Positions 24,601 through 30,389 of a stretch of 30,389 nucleotides of DNA are shown piece by piece (the first letter of the stretch is position 1; every line of letters begins with the position of its first letter). Source of the stretch: an uncultured Oscillospiraceae bacterium (lineage in GTDB: Bacteria > Bacillota > Clostridia > Oscillospirales > Oscillospiraceae); NCBI GenBank assembly GCA_934622035.1, contig CAKTVG010000028.1, positions 1 through 30,389 of the forward strand, in the 5' to 3' direction. Under the pieces are notes generated by a model. It ran no database searches, had not been told where the DNA came from, and worked only from the letters and a program-made list of their open reading frames with translations. The translations under genes were made by a program, and so were the position numbers.

Positions 24601-26322
24601 CCCTCTGCGTCCTACAGCGGCAACAGCGTCGATCTTTATGCCACCGGCACCGCCGGCGCCAACAGCTTCGGCAACGTCAACGACTACTTTGACGACTGGA
24701 CGCGCAACGAAGCAGGCGAGTGGAACATCCGTCTGGAGGCGTCGGCCGACGGTAAGCAGTGGGACAGCCTGACCGGCAGCGGCCCGATGTACTGCGACTC
24801 GACCTTCCAGCTCGGCCGCCGCAGCGACGGCAGCAAGAGCCATGCGGCAAAGAACCTCTTCCTCGGCGACACCAGCGGGTATCAATATGCGCGCCTGCTG
24901 CTTCAGGTGCACATCGGCGACTACCTCGGCAGCCGCTCCGTGCACACCGAGACACCGCCCACGCCCGGCGCGGCGCAGAACGGCGGCAACGGCGGCGCTC
25001 CGCTGCTTTGGGTGCGTGTCAACGGTACCTGGAGCTACCTGGACATCTCCGATTACAAGGGCACCAACGGCGGCTGGGTGACCTGCCCGGTCAATCTGAG
25101 CCTGCTGCGCGGCAATCAGGAAAACTACTTCTCCCTGACGACGAATGTCGTTTCCTACGGCGACTTCACGGACAGCAGCGTTGATTTTTACGCAACGCGC
25201 GTGGAGGAGGGCTTTAACAGCTTCCTGACGCACGATCCCTACTGCGACAACGACTACGTGCAGTATCAGGACCGCAACATCAATTTCGTTCTTGAGCTGT
25301 ACGACGGCACAAACTGGGTCACCGTGCCCTCCGGCGAGAAGCACGCCTACGACGAGCACACGATTCTCGGCCTGCACGGCGACAGCAATACCTGGTATAA
25401 CGCGGCTCGCAATCTGATCATCGGCGACTTGAGCGGCTATCAGAGCGCACGCATCCGTGTGCAGATGCATGTCGGCAGCAGCTTGACGGTGCAGGAGAAT
25501 CCCTATGTTTCCGGCGGCTCTGCGCTGCCTGTCTCGCACAGCAGCGAGGTTCCGGCAGAGAATCCTGCCGTGAAGGACATCAAGGACAACGAAGAGCTGA
25601 AGCTCCGCGTGCGCGTCAACGGCACGTGGTACGAAACCCCCTTGCAGCCCTATAAGGGTCAGAAGGCGGTCTGGGTGCCCGTGGAGATCGACCTCGGCAT
25701 CCTGCGCGGCGGTGAGGAGAACTACTTCCAGGTTTCCAGCACGGCGGTCAACTTCGGTGATCGTTCCGTCAACAGCGTGGATGTCTACTACTCCAATGCA
25801 AATTCCGATCTGAACAGCTTCCTCTGCGCAGACGAATACTGCGACAACGGTTGGGTTCGCTACAACGACCGCAACTTCAACATCCGTCTTGAGCTGTTCA
25901 ACGGCAGCGAATGGGTGACCGTCGCGCCGGAGGGTAAGAGCTACTATGACGGCAGCGTTCCCGTCGGCTATCTCGGCGAGCAGAACGACTGGAGCAATAT
26001 CGCGCGCAATATCGTCATCGGCAGCCTGGAGGGCTACACAGCGGCACGTGTTGTTGTGGAGCTGCATGTCGGTTCTGCCATTGCAGGACTGGACGATGCC
26101 GGTCTGGACGACGGCCCTGTGAGCAGCTTCGACCGCACGGCAAAGGTCGGACGGCCTGCGCACGCGGCAGTCAAGGAAGTGCAGCCTGTGGTCGATGAGA
26201 CGCCGGAGGCCGGTAGCAGCCTCCTGTGGCTCTGGATTGCGCTTGGCGCAGCGGCGGTGCTGATTTGCGTCGGTGTCATTCTGCTGCTGACAAAGCGTCG
26301 TAAGGGCAGCAAAACGCATTAA
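21676..26322 (+). CDS. Large membrane-anchored surface protein with seven copies of the novel module and Cys-rich linkers
   Basis: A 1548-residue surface protein: signal peptide (ending ARAEA near residue 29), seven modules, and a C-terminal transmembrane helix with a basic tail (KRRKGSKTH) but no clear sortase motif. Modules lie at about 21766-22280, 22390-22923, 23093-23630, 23800-24320, 24441-24940, 25000-25500 and 25598-26100. Cys/His-rich linkers follow modules 1, 2 and 3; Ala/Pro or Gly-rich linkers separate the later ones. Typical landmarks per copy are RVNGTWY, SVD[FV]YAT, Y.DRN.N..LE, WYN..RN[IL] and VHVG. Modules 2 and 3 with their linkers are a recent 705-bp tandem duplication. Module 5 is the most divergent, having lost the Y.DRN motif. 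The start at 21676 fits AAGGGAGA 8 bases upstream and the signal peptide. No catalytic motif was seen; a glycan-binding or adhesive role is inferred. It is the last gene of the operon. Confidence 0.85.
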   Translation: MKKRIASLLLALALLLPMFSGVLPARAEAAPAIALWINGTWCAAQDLSGSGETWVRIPIDKALLKENDTNYVRITTNVANGDTEAKQASLYFTNSTWSNSFLSEQIWVDDNWTGFTDKQANFYIAGWNGSQWQRIHDDIDTGYRTDSSHVLGKNSDGSHTNYARNIWTGANTLAKYTNYCVMVHMNLGAELTTHTDNSALFPAANYHSCELCDLCGGCKASDCKLNHVRCNGHEAARPAVRLRFNGQWYGLYLNDAVGTDGQWLSVPVSMDGLSAGTTYQLAASSNVVSGGNFDDTSIDFYATNATDGLESYVTNDRWCDGGWNGYTDRNVNLKLEGWNGHEWIDLNAAKPGYAQDQTTVLGQFSNGTWYNPCRNIVLGDLTGIEAMRASVQVHAGKELTTISDYKEESFASFPQPQEVKEHGMCPQHPESCSVIGCPRNTCADLHHCVLCPICGKCKDTDCGCEHEKCPGEAALRLRFNGQWYGLYLNEAIGTDGQWLSVPVSMDGVNAGTTYQLAASSNIISGGNLTDTSIDFYATNATDGLESFLTNDRWCDGGWSGYGDRNVNLKLEGWNGHEWIDLNAAKPSYAQDQTTVLGQFSDGTWYNPCRNIVLGDLTGITAMRASVQVHVGKDVSPMSDYKEDEFAAFPAPQEVTKHKMCPQHPDSCADESCPYHTCGDLHHCAFCDVCGKCLDTDCGCEHEKCTMDAESSLRVRVNQSWYGLNVSGLSGTQWVYVPVDITKLNENAENHLALSSNVSNLADLSEHSVDVYFTAAEESDSFTTDHRWCDENWVQYADRNVNMSLEFYDGEKWVPASQETYAEDYHTVIGLFAPENKWYNFSRNVELGELTKYSAARVAVQVHVGERLNVIDDYTEEQFATFLSTSLAAEKPSGDLQNHVVLHRTSAAAPAAPASGSTKGRENAHLRVRLNGEWYETALDGIVTDENGMAWVAVDVPASQLRSSAENQVLVSSDVNPSASYSGNSVDLYATGTAGANSFGNVNDYFDDWTRNEAGEWNIRLEASADGKQWDSLTGSGPMYCDSTFQLGRRSDGSKSHAAKNLFLGDTSGYQYARLLLQVHIGDYLGSRSVHTETPPTPGAAQNGGNGGAPLLWVRVNGTWSYLDISDYKGTNGGWVTCPVNLSLLRGNQENYFSLTTNVVSYGDFTDSSVDFYATRVEEGFNSFLTHDPYCDNDYVQYQDRNINFVLELYDGTNWVTVPSGEKHAYDEHTILGLHGDSNTWYNAARNLIIGDLSGYQSARIRVQMHVGSSLTVQENPYVSGGSALPVSHSSEVPAENPAVKDIKDNEELKLRVRVNGTWYETPLQPYKGQKAVWVPVEIDLGILRGGEENYFQVSSTAVNFGDRSVNSVDVYYSNANSDLNSFLCADEYCDNGWVRYNDRNFNIRLELFNGSEWVTVAPEGKSYYDGSVPVGYLGEQNDWSNIARNIVIGSLEGYTAARVVVELHVGSAIAGLDDAGLDDGPVSSFDRTAKVGRPAHAAVKEVQPVVDETPEAGSSLLWLWIALGAAAVLICVGVILLLTKRRKGSKTH
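22294..22376 (+). other. Cys-rich linker 1 of the surface protein
   Basis: Encodes a short segment with six cysteines (HSCELCDLCGGCKASDC, then NHVRC) between modules 1 and 2. The spacing resembles the CGKC-type clusters seen between domains of other secreted Firmicute proteins. Disulfide knot or metal site cannot be decided here. Confidence 0.8.
22396..23100 (+). repeat. 705-bp tandem duplication, unit 1 (module 2 plus Cys linker)
   Basis: This 235-codon unit is followed directly by a second copy with the same length and frame. The two start at equivalent codons (22396 and 23101) and their Cys linkers also align at an offset of 705 (for example ATGTGCCCGCAGCA at 22945 and 23650). Nucleotide identity is visibly high across the module and drops in parts of the linker. 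Confidence 0.9.
22939..23082 (+). other. Cys-rich linker 2 of the surface protein
   Basis: Encodes about 48 residues with eleven cysteines and several histidines (MCPQHPESC, LHHCVLCPICGKC, DTDCGCEHEKC) between modules 2 and 3. The pattern CxxCxxCGKC is shared with linkers 1 and 3. Confidence 0.85.
23101..23805 (+). repeat. 705-bp tandem duplication, unit 2 (module 3 plus Cys linker)
   Basis: Second unit of the direct repeat. The start (CGTCTGCGCTTCAACGGGCA) differs from unit 1 by a single base over 20. Protein differences are few in the module (NDAVGTD versus NEAIGTD, for example) and more numerous in the linker. Confidence 0.9.
23644..23787 (+). other. Cys-rich linker 3 of the surface protein
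   Basis: Encodes about 48 residues between modules 3 and 4 with the same eleven-cysteine pattern as linker 2 (MCPQHPDSC, LHHCAFCDVCGKC, DTDCGCEHEKC), at an exact 705-bp offset. All cysteines are kept although neighbouring residues have changed, which suggests selection on them. Confidence 0.85.
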
Positions 26323-26331
26323 AACAGAAAC

Positions 26332-26363
26332 AAGCGGGGAAAGACAACTGCCTTTCCCCGCTT
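26332..26363. terminator. Hairpin at the end of the glycan operon
   Basis: AAGCGGGGAAAG (26332-26343) pairs with CTTTCCCCGCTT (26352-26363) around an 8-base loop, nine bases after the stop of the large surface protein. The U-tract is poor on the plus strand (GCGGCGTTTG), and better on the minus strand (TTGTTTCTGTTTT), so it may act mainly as a stabilising or back-up terminator. Confidence 0.6.
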
Positions 26364-26398
26364 GCGGCGTTTGTGTACAATCATTTTTGAAAAGCTGC

Positions 26399-26432
26399 AA
26401 AAAGACGGAAGGCCGAAGCCTTCCGTCTTTTT
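26399..26432. terminator. Bidirectional intrinsic terminator
   Basis: AAAAAGACGGAAGGC (26399-26413) and GCCTTCCGTCTTTTT (26418-26432) form a perfect 15-bp stem with a CGAA tetraloop and T/A runs at both sides. It separates the convergent ends of the glycan operon and of rpsP-khpA and should stop both. Confidence 0.9.
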
Positions 26433-26439
26433 GCGCAGG

Positions 26440-26670
26440 TCAATCGACGATGTCGACGGTGACGTGCTTGCCGTCGCGCTGGGCGACAGCCTTGACAATC
26501 GTGCGGATCTCCTTTGCGATACGGCCCTGTCTGCCAATGACCTTACCCATATCCTCCGGAGCAACACGCAGCTCAAGAATGGTATTGTCGCCGTCTTCTC
26601 TCTGTGTCACAGTGACTGCATCGGGTTGATCGACCAACTGCTTTGCAACATAGAGCAAGAGTTCTTCCAT
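26440..26670 (-). CDS. khpA: KH-domain RNA-binding protein KhpA (YlqC)
   Basis: A 76-residue protein consisting of one KH domain with the RNA-contacting GxxG loop IGRQGRIAKEIR (G46-G49). KhpA is a small RNA-binding protein of Gram-positive bacteria, usually encoded next to rpsP, and linked in other species to cell elongation and RNA chaperoning with KhpB. The frame opens 7 codons earlier at 26691, but the start at 26670 fits the family N terminus (MEELLLYVAKQLVDQP) and has AAGGGAG 8 bases upstream. It follows rpsP by 17 bases and ends just before a terminator. Confidence 0.93.
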   Translation of the reverse strand: MEELLLYVAKQLVDQPDAVTVTQREDGDNTILELRVAPEDMGKVIGRQGRIAKEIRTIVKAVAQRDGKHVTVDIVD

Positions 26671-26687
26671 CGTGCTGCTCCCTTCCA

Positions 26688-26927
26688 TCAAAGGACGTTA
26701 GCCTTTTTCAGAAGAGCCTTCACGGTGTCAGTGGGCTGAGCGCCGTTCTTGATCCACTGCTGCGCCTTCTCGGCGTCAACGGTGATCGTTGCCGGCTCAG
26801 TCAGAGGATTGTAGGTGCCGATCTCTTCGATGCAGCGGCCGTCGCGCGGGCTGCGGGAATCAGCAACAACGATACGATAGTAGGGAGCCTTCTTCGCGCC
26901 CATTCTTCTCAGTCTGATTTTTACCAT
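26688..26927 (-). CDS. rpsP: 30S ribosomal protein S16
   Basis: A 79-residue small-subunit ribosomal protein with the standard start MVKIRLRRMGAKKAPYYRIV and the central DSRSPRDGR and IGTYNPL motifs. The ribosome binding site GGAGGTGA is strong. Between it and ffh is its own consensus promoter, and khpA follows directly. Confidence 0.97.
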   Translation of the reverse strand: MVKIRLRRMGAKKAPYYRIVVADSRSPRDGRCIEEIGTYNPLTEPATITVDAEKAQQWIKNGAQPTDTVKALLKKANVL

Positions 26928-26972
26928 GGGGTTTCACCTCCAAATAGATTTAAAATTGAAACGCTGGGTTTC

Positions 26973-27001
26973 ATTATATCATCAAACAAATTGCTTGACA
27001 A
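26973..27001 (-). promoter_or_regulatory. sigma-A promoter of rpsP-khpA
   Basis: The complement carries TTGTCA (26996-27001), a 17-bp spacer and TATAAT (26973-26978), about 46 bases before the rpsP start. This gives rpsP-khpA a promoter independent of ylxM-ffh. Confidence 0.8.
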
Positions 27002-27005
27002 TGCC

Positions 27006-28352
<1,347 letters not shown>

Positions 28353-28355
28353 GCG

Positions 28356-28706
28356 TTACTCCTTTACGGATGCGGCGGCGGAAAGAATCCGCTGCGCGCA
28401 GGACTGCACCTCCGGATCGGACGAAGCGGCGAGCCTTTGGGCAGCGTCACGGATCTGTTCAAGCGCAAGACGCAGGCGATGCGCACGGGCAATGCAGCCG
28501 GCGGCGCGTTCCATCTCGCGCAGGAGCGTTTCGGCGCGGCTGATGGCGTCATGCACGCCCTGCCGGGAAATGCCCTCCTGCTCGGCAATCTCGCTGAGCG
28601 ACAGATCCTGATTATAATAGAGGTCAAAATAGGTTTTTTGCTTTTCCGTCAGAAGGCCGCCGTAGTAATCCAACAGCAGGGACATGGTGAACGCTTCCTG
28701 TTTCAT
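28356..28706 (-). CDS. ylxM: YlxM-family helix-turn-helix protein (SRP-associated)
   Basis: A 116-residue protein with a sigma-70 region-4-like helix-turn-helix (DLSLSEIAEQEGISRQGVHD, about residues 34-53) after the family start LLDYYGGLLTEKQ. YlxM is encoded upstream of ffh in many Firmicutes and modulates SRP function in studied cases. The ribosome binding site AAGGAGG lies 7 bases before the start. It is co-transcribed with ffh from the promoter at 28736-28764. Confidence 0.93.
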   Translation of the reverse strand: MKQEAFTMSLLLDYYGGLLTEKQKTYFDLYYNQDLSLSEIAEQEGISRQGVHDAISRAETLLREMERAAGCIARAHRLRLALEQIRDAAQRLAASSDPEVQSCAQRILSAAASVKE

Positions 28707-28735
28707 CCCGAACGCCTCCTTCTGACAGCCTGATT

Positions 28736-28764
28736 ATTCTACTATAAAAAAACGTGTCTGTCAA
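28736..28764 (-). promoter_or_regulatory. sigma-A promoter of ylxM-ffh
   Basis: On the complement, TTGACA (28759-28764), a 17-bp spacer and TAGAAT (28736-28741) form a near-consensus promoter. Its -35 box is part of the terminator stem of the upstream arcC unit, and the terminator T-tract forms part of the spacer. Confidence 0.8.
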
Positions 28765-28786
28765 GCCTTTTCTCTTGACAGACACG
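28746..28786 (-). terminator. Intrinsic terminator after arcC
   Basis: A 13-bp stem (28774-28786 with 28753-28765, CGTGTCTGTCAAG and complement) around an 8-base loop is followed on the minus strand by seven T residues (28746-28752). It ends the ygeW-arcC transcript. The plus strand also has a TTTTT run after the stem. Confidence 0.88.
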
Positions 28787-28809
28787 CGCTTTTTATAAAA
28801 TTCTCCGCT

Positions 28810-29739
28810 TTACAGGTGCACGACCGTGCCCGATTCGCCCTTGACGGCCTTGCCGGCATTTTCGAGAGAGGCGATGATGGCGGTGCCGCCGGTCCTGGCG
28901 AAGGAAATCGCGGCTTTGACCTTCGGCAGCATGGAGCCGGGGGCAAAGTGACCTTCGCCGCAGAACTTTTCGGCGTCGGCAACGCTCATCTCGTCCAGAC
29001 TCTGCTGGTTTGGCTTGCCCCAGTTGATGCAGACGCGATCCACGGCGGTCAGAATGACCAGCGCGTCGGCGTGTACCAGCTCTGCCAGCTTTGCAGATGC
29101 GAAGTCCTTGTCGATGACGGCGGGCGTGCCATAGAGCTTACCGTCCCGGCGCACGACGGGGATACCGCCGCCGCCGACGGTGATGACAACGCAGCCGTTC
29201 TTGATGAGAGCGTTAACGGTGTTCTTTTCAATTACGTCGATGGGCTTCGGGGAGGGAACAACCTGGCGGTAGCCGCGGCCGGCGTCCTCAACCATGGTGT
29301 AGCCCTTTTCCTTTGCAATGCGTTCGGCGGTTTCCTTGTCATAGAAGGCGCCGACGGGCTTCGTCGGGTTCTGGAAGGCGGGGTCGTTCTCATCGACGAG
29401 CACCTGCGTGACGACGGTGGCGACGTCCTTCTGTATGCCGCGGGAGGCAAGCTCGTTGCCGATGGCGTTTTGCAGATGGTAGCCGATATAGCCCTGACTC
29501 ATAGCGCCGCATTCGGGGAAGGGCATGTCGGACTTGATAGCCTTCGCCTCGGCGGCGGTGGCCATGCCCAGATTGATCATGCCGACCTGCGGGCCGTTGC
29601 CATGGGCGATGATGACCTCGTTGCCCTGTTCGATCAGGTCAACGATGGGCTTTGCGGTTTCGGTGACGAGCGCAAGCTGCTCGTAGGGAGTGTTGCCCAG
29701 CGCGTTGCCGCCCAGGGCAATGACGATTCTTTTAGCCAT
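28810..29739 (-). CDS. arcC: Carbamate kinase
   Basis: A 309-residue cytoplasmic enzyme that converts carbamoyl phosphate and ADP to ATP, CO2 and ammonia. Family motifs are IALGGNALG at the N terminus, HGNGPQVG (about 46-53), MSQGYIGYHLQNAIG, VVPSPKP, VGGGGIPVV, VIDKDFASAKLAE and the end FAPGSMLPKVKAA. The length is normal. It lies 62 bases downstream of the carbamoyltransferase gene ygeW, so the two steps (release of carbamoyl phosphate, then ATP formation) are linked. The ribosome binding site is AGAGGTAA. Confidence 0.97.
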   Translation of the reverse strand: MAKRIVIALGGNALGNTPYEQLALVTETAKPIVDLIEQGNEVIIAHGNGPQVGMINLGMATAAEAKAIKSDMPFPECGAMSQGYIGYHLQNAIGNELASRGIQKDVATVVTQVLVDENDPAFQNPTKPVGAFYDKETAERIAKEKGYTMVEDAGRGYRQVVPSPKPIDVIEKNTVNALIKNGCVVITVGGGGIPVVRRDGKLYGTPAVIDKDFASAKLAELVHADALVILTAVDRVCINWGKPNQQSLDEMSVADAEKFCGEGHFAPGSMLPKVKAAISFARTGGTAIIASLENAGKAVKGESGTVVHL

Positions 29740-29763
29740 TGAAAGTTACCTCTTTTGTTATTT

Positions 29764-29792
29764 TACGGGGTGGGGGAAAGCCCCACCCCGTA
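29764..29792 (-). other. Intercistronic stem-loop between ygeW and arcC
   Basis: TACGGGGTGGGG (29764-29775) and CCCCACCCCGTA (29781-29792) form a 12-bp, very GC-rich stem with a 5-base loop. On the transcribed minus strand it is followed by AAAATAAC and not by a T run, so it is unlikely to be a strong terminator. An mRNA stability or processing element that sets the YgeW:ArcC ratio is possible. Confidence 0.6.
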
Positions 29793-29801
29793 TGATTGGA
29801 A

Positions 29802-30389
29802 TCAGAACATCTTGCGCTTGTTGTCGGAAGCGTCGAGCGCCATCAGGGTGCCGACGGGATCCTTCACCTGGGACATGAAGATCATGGCTGCGATGATATA
29901 GGGCTTGTAGGAGGCCTGCTTGTACAGAGGCACGAGGTAGCGGTCGAAGACGGAATTGTCCACTTCGCCCTCGGGGCAGCTCAGACCGCTGATGTCGGCG
30001 GGCAGGCAATGCAGATACAGCGCCTTGCCGTCCTTGGTCAGCTTCATCATTTCCTCGGAGCAGGTCCAGTCCTTGTGCTCGGCGTTCTGCGCCAGCAGCT
30101 GCTTCTCCAGCTCGTCGATGCCCTTCTGGTCGCCCTTGACATACAGCTCAGAGCGCTTCTCCATGGCCTTGAACGGCGCCCAGGACTTCGGATAGACGAT
30201 GTCGGCGTCCTTGAAGGCTTCCTTCATGTCGTTGGTCTTGTGGAACTTGGAGCCGTACTTCTCGCAGTTCTTGCGGGCAACCTCTTCGACCTCGGGGAAG
30301 ACGTCGTAGCCCTCCGGATGGGCCAGCGTGACGTCCATGCCGAAGCGGGTGAACAGGCCGATGACGCCCTGCGGGACGGACAGCGGCTT
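29802..30389 (-). CDS. ygeW: YgeW-type carbamoyltransferase, C-terminal part (cut by window edge)
   Basis: The last 195 residues of a knotted carbamoyltransferase of the YgeW group, related to ornithine and aspartate carbamoyltransferases. The C-terminal domain shows DIVYPKSWAPF, the family motif LHCLPADISG (ornithine enzymes usually have HCLPAF), and SYKPYIIAAMIFM. YgeW is known from gene clusters for anaerobic purine or urate breakdown, where it is thought to release carbamoyl phosphate for carbamate kinase, which lies next here. The frame runs on to the window edge; the N terminus and the carbamoyl-phosphate site are not visible. Confidence 0.9.
   Translation of the reverse strand, partial: KPLSVPQGVIGLFTRFGMDVTLAHPEGYDVFPEVEEVARKNCEKYGSKFHKTNDMKEAFKDADIVYPKSWAPFKAMEKRSELYVKGDQKGIDELEKQLLAQNAEHKDWTCSEEMMKLTKDGKALYLHCLPADISGLSCPEGEVDNSVFDRYLVPLYKQASYKPYIIAAMIFMSQVKDPVGTLMALDASDNKRKMF

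Noticed and set aside
26671..26691. Start of KhpA seven codons upstream of 26670
   Set aside because: It would overlap the end of rpsP and lacks a ribosome binding site at proper distance; the start at 26670 has AAGGGAG and the family N terminus.
29764..29792. Hairpin between ygeW and arcC considered as a terminator
   Set aside because: On the transcribed strand the stem is followed by AAAATAAC and not by T residues.

Overview
The window looks like a piece of a GC-rich, anaerobic, gut-type Firmicute chromosome, probably Clostridia and close to Oscillospiraceae or Ruminococcaceae. The reasons are Gram-positive lipoproteins and a sortase-like surface anchor, consensus sigma-A promoters and strong AGGAGG-type ribosome binding sites, LplB/YtcP-type sugar importers with YesM/YesN regulators, an IspD-IspF fusion, and a ygeW-arcC pair. 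Genus is not resolvable from sequence alone.

Left flank (1-2794), core genes: the 5' part of RNase P RNA (rnpB, minus strand) is divergent from murD, which is followed by a fused ispDF gene and a strong bidirectional terminator. Right flank (26440-30389), core genes on the minus strand: ylxM-ffh, then rpsP-khpA from its own promoter. Upstream of these, in a separate unit, lie arcC and the 3' part of ygeW (carbamoyl-phosphate metabolism).

Centre (2796-26322): a glycan-utilisation locus of about 23.5 kb lies between the flanks. The minus arm encodes an ADP-ribosylglycohydrolase-fold protein and, 15 bp downstream, a 1169-residue wall-anchored protein with an SGNH esterase domain. The plus arm starts with an AraC regulator. 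It continues as a tightly packed nine-gene array: sugar-binding lipoprotein, two permeases, a GH2-type lipoprotein, a small lipoprotein, YesN/YesM two-component regulators, a GH38 alpha-mannosidase and a 1548-residue membrane-anchored repeat protein. No importer ATPase is present.

The most striking feature is a module of about 150-165 residues that I do not recognise as a named family. It occurs at least 12 times in the locus: three copies in the wall-anchored SGNH protein, two in the small lipoprotein and seven in the membrane-anchored protein. The N-terminal part of the GH2 lipoprotein carries a segment resembling its first half. The same module is therefore shown on the surface by three different anchors (wall, lipid, transmembrane), next to an esterase, a surface glycosidase, an importer and a cytoplasmic mannosidase. 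I infer a Gram-positive polysaccharide-utilisation locus in which this module is a glycan-binding or adhesion unit. The substrate is unproven, but alpha-mannosides (N-glycan or mannan fragments) are the best guess from GH38.
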